NCBI GenBank assembly: GCA_015057955.1
Contig: SVDE01000014.1
Span: 1 to 34,592, forward strand
Reading direction: 5' to 3'
Origin: Lachnospiraceae bacterium
Lineage (GTDB): Bacteria; Bacillota; Clostridia; Lachnospirales; Lachnospiraceae
Length of the DNA: 34,592 nucleotides
Shown: positions 1-8,417 of the stretch, piece by piece
How positions within the stretch are numbered: the stretch's first letter is position 1
Layout: each line of letters starts with the position of its first letter
Program-made: the position numbers and the translations under genes
Notes under the pieces: model-generated
Told to the model about the DNA's origin: nothing
Seen by the model: the letters and a program-made list of their open reading frames with translations, nothing else
Database searches by the model: none

Positions 1-172
1 GTGTTATCAGACCTACAGTCGAAATCCCGGAATTGACCATGTTGGACAGAGGGAAGTCGATAAGTCTGTATCTTCCGCCGAACGGCAGGCTCGCAACCGG
101 ACGTTCCTCGGTAAGGACGCCGAATTCATCAATGTTGTAGTTTGTGGATATAAGACCCATTAAGCTTTTCAT
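1..172 (-). CDS. glgD: GlgD, glucose-1-phosphate adenylyltransferase regulatory subunit (partial, N-terminus only)
   Basis: The minus strand from 172 down to the window edge encodes the first 57 residues of a nucleotidyltransferase beginning [14 protein letters not shown], with [19 protein letters not shown] further in. That last string is the hallmark of the ADP-glucose pyrophosphorylase family. The opening lacks the GGxGxRL nucleotide loop found in the neighbouring glgC product, which is typical of the non-catalytic GlgD subunit of Firmicutes that pairs with GlgC. The start ATG overlaps the glgC stop as ATGA, and an AAAGGAGGT ribosome binding site lies inside the glgC 3' end, so translation is probably coupled. 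The gene continues beyond the left edge of the window. Assignment is by sequence memory; the missing loop makes a second GlgC unlikely. Confidence 0.9.
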   Translation of the reverse strand, partial: MKSLMGLISTNYNIDEFGVLTEERPVASLPFGGRYRLIDFPLSNMVNSGISTVGLIT

Positions 173-1335
173 TCTGAGGCACCTCCTTTTTTAGGGTAAA
201 CAGCACTGTCTCCGATGACAGCAATGTGGTTAGGTGCATCATCAAGCTGCATGCCGTCAAGGATGGTGTTTTCAAGAACAATGCTTTCCTCACCGAGGAT
301 CGCGCGCCTTACATGGGCATTTGCCTCAATGCGGGCACCCGGAAGTATTATGGAGTCCTCAACGGTTGCCCCGTCTCCGACATAAACATCGGAGGACAGG
401 ATTGAGTGGTTCACGCTGCCTAGTATGACACATCCGTTGCATACAAAGCTTGACCGTACAAGTCCTCTTCGACCGATGTACTGAGGAGCGGAAAGGTTGG
501 AGTTTGAATAGATCTTGAGTTTGCTGTCGAAAAGATCAAACTCAGGATCGTCAGCCATGAGCTCCATCTGGGTATTGTAGTAGCTGTCAATCGTTCCGAC
601 ATCTTTCCAGTAGCCGGAAAACGTATATGCATAAAGGGGATGCCCGTTTTTGAGCATCATCGGGATCACATCACCGCCGAAATCCTTTCCGCTGTTTGGA
701 TCGGCATGGTCTTTGGTAAGTACTTTCTTAAGGACAGAGTATGTGAAGATATAAATACCCATACTCGCAAGATTTGAATCAGGATTCTTTGGCTTCTCAG
801 AAAACTTCGTGATCTTCATGTCCTCGTCGGTGGTCATGATACCGAAGCGGCTGGCCTCCTCCCAGGGGACTTCAATGACAGATACCGTAAGATCCGCGTT
901 CTTCTCCTTGTGGAATGCAAGCATCTCACTGTAATCCATCTTGTAGAGCTGATCTCCTGAAAGAATGACAACATACTGAGGATCATATCTCTCAAGAAAG
1001 TCGAGGTTGCGGTATATGGCATCAGCGGTACCTTCGTACCATTTTCCGCCTGTCTCGGTATAGTAAGGGGGAAGAATATGGAGACCGCCGTCAGGATTGT
1101 CAAGGTCCCATGCACTTCCGTTGCCGAGATAGGAGTTCAGGATAAGCGGCTTATACTGAGTCAGGACTCCCACGGTGTCAATTCCGGAATTTGTGCAGTT
1201 TGATAGCGGGAAGTCAATGATACGGTATTTCCCGCCGAAAGCCACGGCGGGTTTGGCATTTCTTTTGGTCAATGCTAAGAGGCGGCTCCCCTGTCCGCCT
1301 GCGAGAAGCATCGCTACAAGCTCCTTCTTTCTCAT
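169..1335 (-). CDS. glgC: GlgC, glucose-1-phosphate adenylyltransferase
   Basis: This is a 388-residue protein, the usual length for bacterial GlgC, which makes ADP-glucose from ATP and glucose-1-phosphate as the committed step of glycogen synthesis. The N-terminus carries the nucleotide-binding loop [12 protein letters not shown] followed by [21 protein letters not shown]. The mid-region has the sugar-phosphate motif [10 protein letters not shown]. The C-terminal third looks like the left-handed beta-helix domain ([20 protein letters not shown] and after). The ATG is preceded by AAAAGGAGG at good spacing. It lies 32 bases after glgP and overlaps glgD by four bases, placing it third in glgB-glgP-glgC-glgD. 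Its substrate link to GlgB and GlgP makes the assignment secure. Confidence 0.95.
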   Translation of the reverse strand: MRKKELVAMLLAGGQGSRLLALTKRNAKPAVAFGGKYRIIDFPLSNCTNSGIDTVGVLTQYKPLILNSYLGNGSAWDLDNPDGGLHILPPYYTETGGKWYEGTADAIYRNLDFLERYDPQYVVILSGDQLYKMDYSEMLAFHKEKNADLTVSVIEVPWEEASRFGIMTTDEDMKITKFSEKPKNPDSNLASMGIYIFTYSVLKKVLTKDHADPNSGKDFGGDVIPMMLKNGHPLYAYTFSGYWKDVGTIDSYYNTQMELMADDPEFDLFDSKLKIYSNSNLSAPQYIGRRGLVRSSFVCNGCVILGSVNHSILSSDVYVGDGATVEDSIILPGARIEANAHVRRAILGEESIVLENTILDGMQLDDAPNHIAVIGDSAVYPKKGGASE

Positions 1336-1367
1336 TTCATCCTCCTTTTATTACGATGAATTTTTTT

Positions 1368-3785
1368 TCAGACTTTCCAGATCTCGTTTGCATATTCCCT
1401 GATCGTGCGGTCACTTGAGAATGTGCCTGCTTTCGCGATATTGATAAGGGACATGCGGTTCCATTTCTCAATGTCGCGGTAATCTGTAGTCATTCGTTTC
1501 CATGTATCGAGATAGTCTGCAAAATCCTTAAGGACGAAGTATTCGTCGTTGCGGTACAGCAGATCGCCGTATACATTGTTGAACTGACGGCGGCTTGTTC
1601 CTAAAGTGCCGTTAGTAAGGCTGTCGACAATGGCTTTGAGGCGGCCATCGCTCATGTATGCCGCATTTGCCGAATAGGACTTATCCTTCCACATCCTTTC
1701 AGTCTCTTCGGATCTGAGACCAAAGATATAGATATTGTCATCTCCTACAAGATCATGGATCTCCACGTTAGCGCCATCAAGGGTTCCGAGAGTAACGGCA
1801 CCGTTGAACATGAACTTCATGTTTCCGGTTCCGGAAGCTTCCTTACCGGCTGTTGATATCTGCTCGCTGATATCCGCAGCAGGGTAGACGATCTGGCCCA
1901 GCGAGACATTGTAGTTCTCAAGGAAGATGACTTTGAGCCTGTCATTTACAGCCGGATCAGCATTGATGGTGTCAGCAACAGTACAAATGAGGGAGATGAT
2001 CTCCTTTGCAAGTATGTACGATGCAGCCGCCTTGCCTGCAAATATGAACGTCGTCGGAGTTATGTCCGCAAGGGGATTTGATTTCAGTTCATTGTATAAG
2101 GCCATTACCTTGAAAATGTTAAGGTGCTGCCTCTTGTATGCGTGTATCCTCTTGACCTGTACATCGAATACGGAATCAGGATCGACTTTAATGTGGTTCG
2201 TACGGGCAATGTAATCCGCGAGCCTGACCTTGTTTTCCCGCTTGACTTCTGAAAGCCTGTGCAGAAATCCCGGATCATCCTTGTATTTCAGAAGGTCTTC
2301 AAGCCTGAAGGTATCAGTCATCCATTCGTTGCCTAGGGCCCTGTTAAGGAGAACGGTAAGAGGGCGGTTGGACTCGATCATGAACCTCCTGTGGCTGACG
2401 CCGTTGGTCTTGTTGTTGAATTTATCCGGAGTCAGCGTGTAGAAATCGTGGAGCGTATCTGCCTTAAGGATATCGCTGTGAAGCGCGGCAACGCCGTTCA
2501 CAGAATAGCTTCCTATGACGGAGAGGTTCGCCATGCGGACCTGGCCGTCCCAAAGAATGGCAGTGCTCTGGATCATCTGGCCGATGTCGGATCTTCCGGT
2601 GAGAGTCGCCTTATAGCGGCGGTCAATCTCTTCAATGATCTTGTAGATCCTCGGAAGAGTCCTGGAGAACATGTCTATGGACCACTTCTCAAGAGCTTCA
2701 GGAAGTACAGTATGATTTGTGTAGGAAACGGTCTTCCTTACTATTTCCCATGCCTCATCCCATTCGAGTTTTTCCTCGTCAATGAGAACCCTCATGAGTT
2801 CGGGAACGCACATGGCGGGATGGGTGTCATTTATATGGATCGCGATCCTGTCAGAGAACTTGTCCCAGGCATTGCTGCCGTATTCGAGTTTGTATTTGCG
2901 TACGATGTCGGTAATGCCGGCGCAGACAAAGAAATATTCCTGCTTAAGCCTCATCTCGCGGCCTTTTTCAATGCTGTCGTCAGGATAAAGGACATAAGAA
3001 AGGCTTTCGGCTTCGATCCTGTCTTTAGATGCGTTGGCATAATCGCCTCTGTTGAATGCGGCAAGGTCAAAAAACTCTTTATAAGGCTTGCTGCTCCAAA
3101 GGCGCAGTGTGTTTACGGTCCTTCCGCCGTAACCGACAATGGCTACATCATAAGGAATGGCAAGAACATATGTTCCGCCTGTGTGTTCGACACGGAGTTT
3201 GCCGTTTTCCATGTATTCGTTTACTGTTCCGCCGTATCTGACCTTTACAGATTCTTTAAGCTTTACGGCTTCCCATGCGTAGTAATCATTCAGCCATGAA
3301 TCAGCCAGCTCTATCTGGTTTCCTGATTCGATCTTTTGTTTAAAGAGACCATACCTGTAGCGGATACCGACACCGGTGGCGTTGATGCCGAGAAATGCGA
3401 GCGAGTCAAGGAAACATGCGGCAAGTCTTCCGAGACCGCCGTTTCCGAGGGCAGGATCATTCTCAACTTCGCTCAGAGTATCCAGGTCCATTCCGAGTTC
3501 TTCAAGATACCGGGATACTGTATCAAGTTCACCAAGATTGAGGAGATAGTTTTTAAGGAACCTTCCCACAAGAAATTCAAGGGAGAAATAGTAAACCTGT
3601 TTGTTCCTCAGCTGGGAGTATCTTTTTTCAGTTGCCCTGCGGATGGAGACCGCATGGTTCCATATGACTTTTGCCAAGGCGGTAAAACGTTCTTCGTCGT
3701 TGCAGACTGTAAGATTTTTGCCGAACAGTTCTTCGGCCTGTGCTTCAAATTGTTCCTGAAAATCTTTTTTGTTGTTAAATATCAT
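1368..3785 (-). CDS. glgP: GlgP, glycogen/starch/alpha-glucan phosphorylase
   Basis: The 805-residue product matches the usual GT35 alpha-glucan phosphorylase length (about 800). It releases glucose-1-phosphate from the non-reducing ends of glycogen. The pyridoxal-phosphate site EASGTGNMKFMFNGA is present, with the PLP lysine at about residue 657, followed by the conserved GTLDGANVEI. Other family stretches include SLEFLVGRFLKNYLLNLG, NDPALGNGGLGRLAACFLDS and FDVQVKRIHAYKRQHLN. The start ATG overlaps the glgB stop as ATGA, so the gene is probably translationally coupled to glgB. Having a breakdown enzyme in the same transcript as the biosynthetic genes is common in Firmicutes glycogen operons. 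Confidence 0.97.
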   Translation of the reverse strand: MIFNNKKDFQEQFEAQAEELFGKNLTVCNDEERFTALAKVIWNHAVSIRRATEKRYSQLRNKQVYYFSLEFLVGRFLKNYLLNLGELDTVSRYLEELGMDLDTLSEVENDPALGNGGLGRLAACFLDSLAFLGINATGVGIRYRYGLFKQKIESGNQIELADSWLNDYYAWEAVKLKESVKVRYGGTVNEYMENGKLRVEHTGGTYVLAIPYDVAIVGYGGRTVNTLRLWSSKPYKEFFDLAAFNRGDYANASKDRIEAESLSYVLYPDDSIEKGREMRLKQEYFFVCAGITDIVRKYKLEYGSNAWDKFSDRIAIHINDTHPAMCVPELMRVLIDEEKLEWDEAWEIVRKTVSYTNHTVLPEALEKWSIDMFSRTLPRIYKIIEEIDRRYKATLTGRSDIGQMIQSTAILWDGQVRMANLSVIGSYSVNGVAALHSDILKADTLHDFYTLTPDKFNNKTNGVSHRRFMIESNRPLTVLLNRALGNEWMTDTFRLEDLLKYKDDPGFLHRLSEVKRENKVRLADYIARTNHIKVDPDSVFDVQVKRIHAYKRQHLNIFKVMALYNELKSNPLADITPTTFIFAGKAAASYILAKEIISLICTVADTINADPAVNDRLKVIFLENYNVSLGQIVYPAADISEQISTAGKEASGTGNMKFMFNGAVTLGTLDGANVEIHDLVGDDNIYIFGLRSEETERMWKDKSYSANAAYMSDGRLKAIVDSLTNGTLGTSRRQFNNVYGDLLYRNDEYFVLKDFADYLDTWKRMTTDYRDIEKWNRMSLINIAKAGTFSSDRTIREYANEIWKV

Positions 3786-5803
3786 TTTTGTTCCTTTTTC
3801 TTATCAGTGGTTTTTTTCGCGGCCTTTTTCTTCGCAGGTACCTTTATCGCCGGATTCTTCATCTTTTCAGTCAGGGTGAAGATGATACCTGAAATGGGAG
3901 GCAAATGGAATACAAGAGTCTGATCCAGACCATGATTCTCATCGGTAGTAGTCTTGATCGGAGAATCATTGACTGCGCCGGATCCTCCGAACCGCTCCAT
4001 GTCGGTGGTCAGTACTTCTTTGTAGATACCGTATTCCGGAACTCCGATGCCGTAATCAGGGAAATCTATGGTCGACATGTTGAATACGCAGACGCATATG
4101 TCGCCTGTGACTGTATCAGTCCGGTAAAAGCTCAATACGCTCTGAGAACGGTTGTCCGCATCTATCCACCTGAAGCCTTCCCAGCTGAAATTATCCCTCC
4201 AGAGTGCCGGCGTTTTAAGGTAGAGCAGGTTCAGCATCCTGATGAAATCCAGATGCTTGCGGTGGCTGTCGAAGTCGAGCAGAAACCATTCCAGCGGCTC
4301 GTAAAAACGCCATTCAATGAACTGACCGAATTCATTGCCCATAAAACTGAGCTTCGAACCCGGATGGCAGATCTGGTACATGGCCAGGACTCTGAGACCT
4401 GCAAACTGGTCATTATAATAACCGGGCATGCGGCCTATGAGGCTGCATTTTCCGTGAACCACCTCGTCGTGAGAGAAGGGCAGTATGAAATTCTCGGAAA
4501 ATGCATACATCATGGAGAAGGTGAGCAGATTGTGATGATCTCCTCTCCACGGGAAATTAACTGAAAAATATCTGAGGGTGTCATTCATCCAGCCCATGTT
4601 CCACTTGTAGTTGAAACCAAGACCGCCGTCCGAAGGCGGATAGGTGACGAGAGGCCATGCCGTACTTTCTTCAGCCACTGTAAATACGCCCTTGAACTCT
4701 TTTCCGACCATGGTATTGAAATCCTGAAGGAATTTAACAGCCTCAAGGTTTTCTTCACCGCCGTTTTCATTGAATACTTTTTCAGCCGGGTTATTTACTC
4801 CGTAATTGAGATAGAGCATGCTTGACACTCCGTCAACCCTGATGCCGTCAAAATGATACATCGAAAGCCAGTAATGCGCATTGCTCAGCAGAAAGCTCTT
4901 TACCTCGGTGCGGCCGAGATCAAATATGTATGTGCCCCATTCCTTATGGTCTTTTTTCTCATAAAGCTTATGGCCGTTAAACCGTCCCAGTCCGTGGGCA
5001 TCACGGCAGAAATGTCCGGGCACCCAGTCCATGATGACACCGATGCCGGCTTCGTGACATTTGTTCACCAGATACATGAGTCCCTTGGGAGTACCGTATC
5101 TTGAAGTGGGAGCATAATAGCCGGTTACCTGATAACCCCAGCTGCCGTCAAAAGGATGCTCGGCAACAGGCAGCAGCTCTATATGGGTATATCCCATGCT
5201 GCGGACATAAGGGACAAGCTGGTTGGCGATATCCCTGTAATCCATGAATTTCTGGCCGCCTGCATTATCCTCACAGCCATCAGCGCTTTGAGCACTGAAA
5301 GTGCAGGGATGTTCTGCTTCTCCCGGAACACGTGTGTCAGGACCTCTCCAGGAACCGAGATGTACTTCATAAATGTTCATGGGGGACTTAAGCGTGTCAG
5401 ACACGGCTCTTTTTGCCATCCAGTCGCCATCGTTCCATTCGAACCCGTCAAGAAAGCTGATGACAGAAGCTGTCTCCGGCCTTAACTGTGCGGAAAAGGC
5501 ATACGGATCAGCTTTGACAAGTAATTCACCCTCATCAGTTGTAATGAAGAATTTATACAGGTCGCCTTCCTGTGCAGAGGGTACGGTTGTGCTCCAGACA
5601 CCGCTGCTCTCAAGAGGGCTTAAAAAGAATTCATCCTGCCGCCAGTCATTGAAAGAACCGGCAACTGTTACTGATCGGGCACCGGGAGCCCATACCGAAA
5701 AAACGATGCCGCCTTCTGCAGAAGGATGGGCACCCATATTTTCGTAAGCGCGCAGCAGAGTCCCCTGATTAAATAGATACAGATTATCTGATGACCAGCC
5801 CAT
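3782..5803 (-). CDS. glgB: GlgB, 1,4-alpha-glucan branching enzyme
   Basis: The 673-residue GH13 branching enzyme introduces alpha-1,6 branches into glycogen. Residues about 30-125 form a CBM48-like beta domain (FSVWAPGARSVTVAGSFNDW). The catalytic barrel follows with HIELLPVAEHPFDGSWGYQ. The expected nucleophile is D324 in FDGIRVDGVSSM, the acid/base is E378 in FTVAEES, and D446 lies in FSHDEVVHGK. Two oddities are visible. A roughly 25-residue insertion sits between GSWR (about 151-153) and YRDIANQLVPYV (189 on). The C-terminus ends in a lysine/alanine-rich tail (KVPAKKKAAKKTTDKKKEQK). The ATG follows an AGAGGT site. It is the first gene of the operon, directly behind a strong promoter. Confidence 0.97.
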   Translation of the reverse strand: MGWSSDNLYLFNQGTLLRAYENMGAHPSAEGGIVFSVWAPGARSVTVAGSFNDWRQDEFFLSPLESSGVWSTTVPSAQEGDLYKFFITTDEGELLVKADPYAFSAQLRPETASVISFLDGFEWNDGDWMAKRAVSDTLKSPMNIYEVHLGSWRGPDTRVPGEAEHPCTFSAQSADGCEDNAGGQKFMDYRDIANQLVPYVRSMGYTHIELLPVAEHPFDGSWGYQVTGYYAPTSRYGTPKGLMYLVNKCHEAGIGVIMDWVPGHFCRDAHGLGRFNGHKLYEKKDHKEWGTYIFDLGRTEVKSFLLSNAHYWLSMYHFDGIRVDGVSSMLYLNYGVNNPAEKVFNENGGEENLEAVKFLQDFNTMVGKEFKGVFTVAEESTAWPLVTYPPSDGGLGFNYKWNMGWMNDTLRYFSVNFPWRGDHHNLLTFSMMYAFSENFILPFSHDEVVHGKCSLIGRMPGYYNDQFAGLRVLAMYQICHPGSKLSFMGNEFGQFIEWRFYEPLEWFLLDFDSHRKHLDFIRMLNLLYLKTPALWRDNFSWEGFRWIDADNRSQSVLSFYRTDTVTGDICVCVFNMSTIDFPDYGIGVPEYGIYKEVLTTDMERFGGSGAVNDSPIKTTTDENHGLDQTLVFHLPPISGIIFTLTEKMKNPAIKVPAKKKAAKKTTDKKKEQK

Positions 5804-5830
5804 AATTGTACCTCTGTGATATTTTTTTTA

Positions 5831-5859
5831 ATTATAGAATAAAAGTGCTTACAGGTCAA
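5831..5859 (-). promoter_or_regulatory. Sigma-A type promoter of the glgBPCD operon
   Basis: Read on the minus strand the sequence gives TTGACC, a 17-base spacer, then TATAAT, ending 27 bases upstream of the glgB ATG. This is a near-consensus housekeeping promoter. It is back-to-back with the plus-strand promoter at 5928. Confidence 0.85.
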
Positions 5860-5927
5860 AGAAATGAACAGAAAAAATACATAAAAAAAGAAAACCTTAA
5901 AGACATGATCACAGATTTAACGTAAAA

Positions 5928-5956
5928 TTGACTAATGATAATACAGATAGTATAAT
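5928..5956 (+). promoter_or_regulatory. Sigma-A type promoter of the SPT-like to sugar-transferase gene run
   Basis: TTGACT, a 17-base spacer and TATAAT are visible. Transcription would start near 5963. This rules out the TTG codon at 5959 as the start of the next gene and supports the ATG at 6016. Confidence 0.85.
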
Positions 5957-6015
5957 ATTTGGGACTTTTTTTATGCTGCGCATTTTTAGGGAAAATGCAG
6001 TTATGGGGAGATTTT

Positions 6016-7194
6016 ATGAAAGATTTTTTTGCAAAATGTTATGAACCTCAGTTACAGGATCAGTTAAGGGAGAAGAATATCTACCCTTATTTCAGGGCTC
6101 TTGAATCCAGGCAGGATGTTGAAGTTATCATGGAGGGGAAACGCCGCATCATGCTCGGATCAAATAACTACCTTGGATTGACGGTCCAGCCGGAAGTGAT
6201 CGAAGCCGGCATCAAGACCATGGAAAAACTCGGAACGGGTTGTTCGGGATCAAGGTTCCTCAACGGAACTCTCCAGCTTCACTACGAGCTCGAGGACGAG
6301 CTTGCAAGATTCCTCGGCAAAGAAGCGGTAATGACTTTCCCGACCGGTTTTTCATCAAACCTTGGTATCATATCAAGTCTGGTAACCAGGCATGATTATG
6401 TAATCCTTGACAGAGAAGATCATGCTTCGATATATGATGCCGCAAGGCTCTCATACGGCAAGATGCTCAGATACAGGCATGCCGACATGGCCGACCTTGA
6501 GGAACAGCTCAAACTTGTTCCGGAACAGTGCGGCGCGCTCATCGTAACCGACGGCGTGTTCTCAATGGGCGGCGACATAGCAAAGCTTCCTGAAATATGT
6601 GAGCTTGCTGAAAAATACGGCGCAAGAGTCATGGTTGATGACGCTCATGGCCTCGGCGTTCTCGGTGAAGGCGGAAGAGGAACCGCAAGCTATTTCCACC
6701 TTGAGGACAAAGTTGACATCTACATGGGAACATTCAGCAAGTCGCTTGCTTCACTTGGCGGCTACATGGCTGCTGACGCCCAGATCGTTGATTATGTACG
6801 CCATACATCACGTCCGTACATGTTTGCCGCATCCATACCGCCGGCACAGACAGCTGTCGCGCTTGCTGCGTTAAGATATCTGGAGGCTCATCCGGAGCTC
6901 CCCGAAAAACTCAGCAGCATTGCGGCGAGATTCAGGAAAAACCTCAAGGAAAGGGATGTGGCGATCATCGAAGCTCCCACACCCATTGTTCCGATCTATA
7001 CATATGAACCGGAGAATACACTCATTAAAAATACCCAGATCTACGAGGCCGGGGTATATACAAATCCGGTGCTTCCTCCCGCATGTGCTCCGGGTGAGTG
7101 CCTGCTGAGGACAAGCCTCATGGCTTCGCATACAGAAGCGCTTGTGGATGAGGCAGCTGACATTATTGCTGAGGTTATGCATAGAGAGCAGTGA
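6016..7194 (+). CDS. Alpha-oxoamine synthase, serine palmitoyltransferase-like (PLP-dependent)
   Basis: The 392-residue protein belongs to the PLP fold-type I alpha-oxoamine synthases, which condense an amino acid with an acyl-CoA and release CO2. Family members include serine palmitoyltransferase (SPT), KBL, BioF and HemA. The PLP lysine is K242 in MGTFSKSLASLGGY. The stacking His is H136 in DHASIYDA, and D208 and H211 lie in VMVDDAHGLG. The strings GTGCSGSRFLNGTLQLHYEL and NPVLPPACAP, and a following LMASHT, resemble Bacteroides SPT more than KBL or BioF as I recall these families. The ORF track extends upstream to a TTG at 5959, but that codon falls before the predicted transcript start. 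ATG 6016 has GGGGAG five bases upstream. The stop overlaps the reductase start (GTGA). The substrate is inferred; KBL or a novel acyl-amino-ketone synthase remain possible. Confidence 0.85.
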   Translation: MKDFFAKCYEPQLQDQLREKNIYPYFRALESRQDVEVIMEGKRRIMLGSNNYLGLTVQPEVIEAGIKTMEKLGTGCSGSRFLNGTLQLHYELEDELARFLGKEAVMTFPTGFSSNLGIISSLVTRHDYVILDREDHASIYDAARLSYGKMLRYRHADMADLEEQLKLVPEQCGALIVTDGVFSMGGDIAKLPEICELAEKYGARVMVDDAHGLGVLGEGGRGTASYFHLEDKVDIYMGTFSKSLASLGGYMAADAQIVDYVRHTSRPYMFAASIPPAQTAVALAALRYLEAHPELPEKLSSIAARFRKNLKERDVAIIEAPTPIVPIYTYEPENTLIKNTQIYEAGVYTNPVLPPACAPGECLLRTSLMASHTEALVDEAADIIAEVMHREQ

Positions 7195-8000
7195 TCAACA
7201 TGTCTGATACAAAGATCGCGATAGTTACCGGAGGTTCATCCGGAATAGGCAAAGCCGTTGCTTCCTGTCTGGCATCTGCCGGCTGCAGGGTTTATGAGTT
7301 CAGCCGCAGGGACAGGGAAAGCACTGAAGCCGTGATCCATGTCGGGACTGATGTTACAGATGAGATATCTGTAAACAGGTCGGTTTCGGAAGTGCTGGAA
7401 AAAGAGGGGCGGATAGACATCCTTGTAAACTGTGCCGGATTCGGCATTTCAGGAGCCGTGGAGTTTACGGAAAACGATGCTGCAAAAAAACAGCTGGATG
7501 TCAATTTCTTCGGGATCGTACGCTGCACGAAGGCAGTGCTGCCCCCCATGAGAAAAGCCGGGAAAGGCCGCATAGTGAACATCAGCTCTGTCGCCGGTCC
7601 CATAGCGATACCGTTCCAGGCTTTTTATTCAGCATCTAAGGCTGCGATAAACAGTTATACGCTTGCTCTTTCAAATGAAGTAAAAAGATACGGCATCACG
7701 GTATGCGCCATAATGCCCGGAGACATCGCCTCGGGCTTTACAGAAGCCAGGGAGAAGACCATAGCCGGTGATGATGAATACGGCGGCAGGATATCAAAGA
7801 GTGTCCGTGTCATGGAGCATGATGAACAGACAGGCATGTCTCCTGAAAAAGCGGGAGCATACATCGCAAAGATCGCACTGAAGAAGAACGTCAAGCCGCT
7901 TTATGCCATCGGGTTCGTATATAAACTGTTTACGGTACTCATCAGGATCCTGCCATGCAGGCTGTCCAATTGGATACTGGGTCTGATCTATGGAGGCTGA
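7191..8000 (+). CDS. Short-chain dehydrogenase/reductase (3-ketosphinganine-reductase-like by context)
   Basis: The 269-residue classical SDR has the cofactor loop TGGSSGIG (13-20), the NCAG motif (80-83), and the catalytic Ser-Tyr-Lys set: a serine of NISSVAG near 132, then Y146 and K150 in YSASK. The C-terminus is hydrophobic (IGFVYKLFTVLIRILP), suggesting membrane contact, as in lipid-acting ketoreductases. The GTG start overlaps the upstream stop by four bases. An alternative ATG at 7200 (residue 4) lies further from the AGAGAG site and cannot be excluded. SDRs reduce many substrates. The proposal that it reduces the 3-keto product of the SPT-like enzyme rests on coupling and order, not on a specificity motif. 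Confidence 0.82.
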   Translation: MINMSDTKIAIVTGGSSGIGKAVASCLASAGCRVYEFSRRDRESTEAVIHVGTDVTDEISVNRSVSEVLEKEGRIDILVNCAGFGISGAVEFTENDAAKKQLDVNFFGIVRCTKAVLPPMRKAGKGRIVNISSVAGPIAIPFQAFYSASKAAINSYTLALSNEVKRYGITVCAIMPGDIASGFTEAREKTIAGDDEYGGRISKSVRVMEHDEQTGMSPEKAGAYIAKIALKKNVKPLYAIGFVYKLFTVLIRILPCRLSNWILGLIYGG

Positions 8001-8003
8001 CTC

Positions 8004-8417
8004 TTGATAAAAGCTGAGAAAGTCAAACTTATGGCACAGACGGTACTGTATGAGAAGGGCCAAAAAGGAGAGAACATAACTCTCAGATCGTACTGCGAAA
8101 AAGATGCAGGCAGGTTTAAAGCCTACAGCATCTTTGCAGGAGTGATCACGTATCTTCTGATCGCTTTCGTGGTATTCCTGATAGCAGGCGCAGATATTTC
8201 AGTCATGGAAGGAAAACCGTTCCTGATCGCTTTCGCTATCGCGGCAGCAGTTATTTCGGGGACCGTGTTCACCATACTCTATGCAGGGATATTGAGGAAA
8301 GTCGTCGCTTCCAGATACAGGAATGTCAGGAGCAGCATGGTGAGCTATGATCTGCGCAGGAGAAAGCTCAGACAGATGACGCAGGAAGGCAAAACAGAAA
8401 CCAGTCCCACAGAATGA
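8004..8417 (+). CDS. Small membrane protein of unknown function
   Basis: I do not recognise this 137-residue protein. It has a soluble N-terminus of about 45 residues, two hydrophobic segments (YSIFAGVITYLLIAFVVFLI and FLIAFAIAAAVISGTVFTIL) and a basic C-terminal tail (YDLRRRKLRQM), which suggests both ends are cytoplasmic. The TTG start is chosen because GGAGG lies seven bases upstream. The in-frame ATG at 8031 has no comparable site. It begins three bases after the reductase stop and overlaps the next gene by four bases (ATGA), so it belongs to the same transcript and may work in the membrane with its neighbours. Confidence 0.7.
   Translation: MIKAEKVKLMAQTVLYEKGQKGENITLRSYCEKDAGRFKAYSIFAGVITYLLIAFVVFLIAGADISVMEGKPFLIAFAIAAAVISGTVFTILYAGILRKVVASRYRNVRSSMVSYDLRRRKLRQMTQEGKTETSPTE

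Noticed and set aside
2391-3299. 302-aa plus-strand ORF inside glgP
   Set aside because: It is an antisense shadow of the well-supported glgP gene and has no recognisable domain.
3336-3923. 195-aa plus-strand ORF across the glgP/glgB junction, and 3905-4564 after it
   Set aside because: Both are antisense to clear glycogen genes, and the composition is that of reverse-complemented coding sequence.
5959-6015. Upstream extension of the SPT-like ORF to the TTG at 5959
   Set aside because: It begins three bases after the -10 box, before the predicted transcript start, and homologues begin near the ATG at 6016.
6016-7194. Plain KBL (glycine C-acetyltransferase) or BioF annotation for the SPT-like gene
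   Set aside because: No threonine dehydrogenase or biotin genes are nearby, and the PLP-lysine region and C-terminus fit SPT better. Kept as an alternative, not as the main call.
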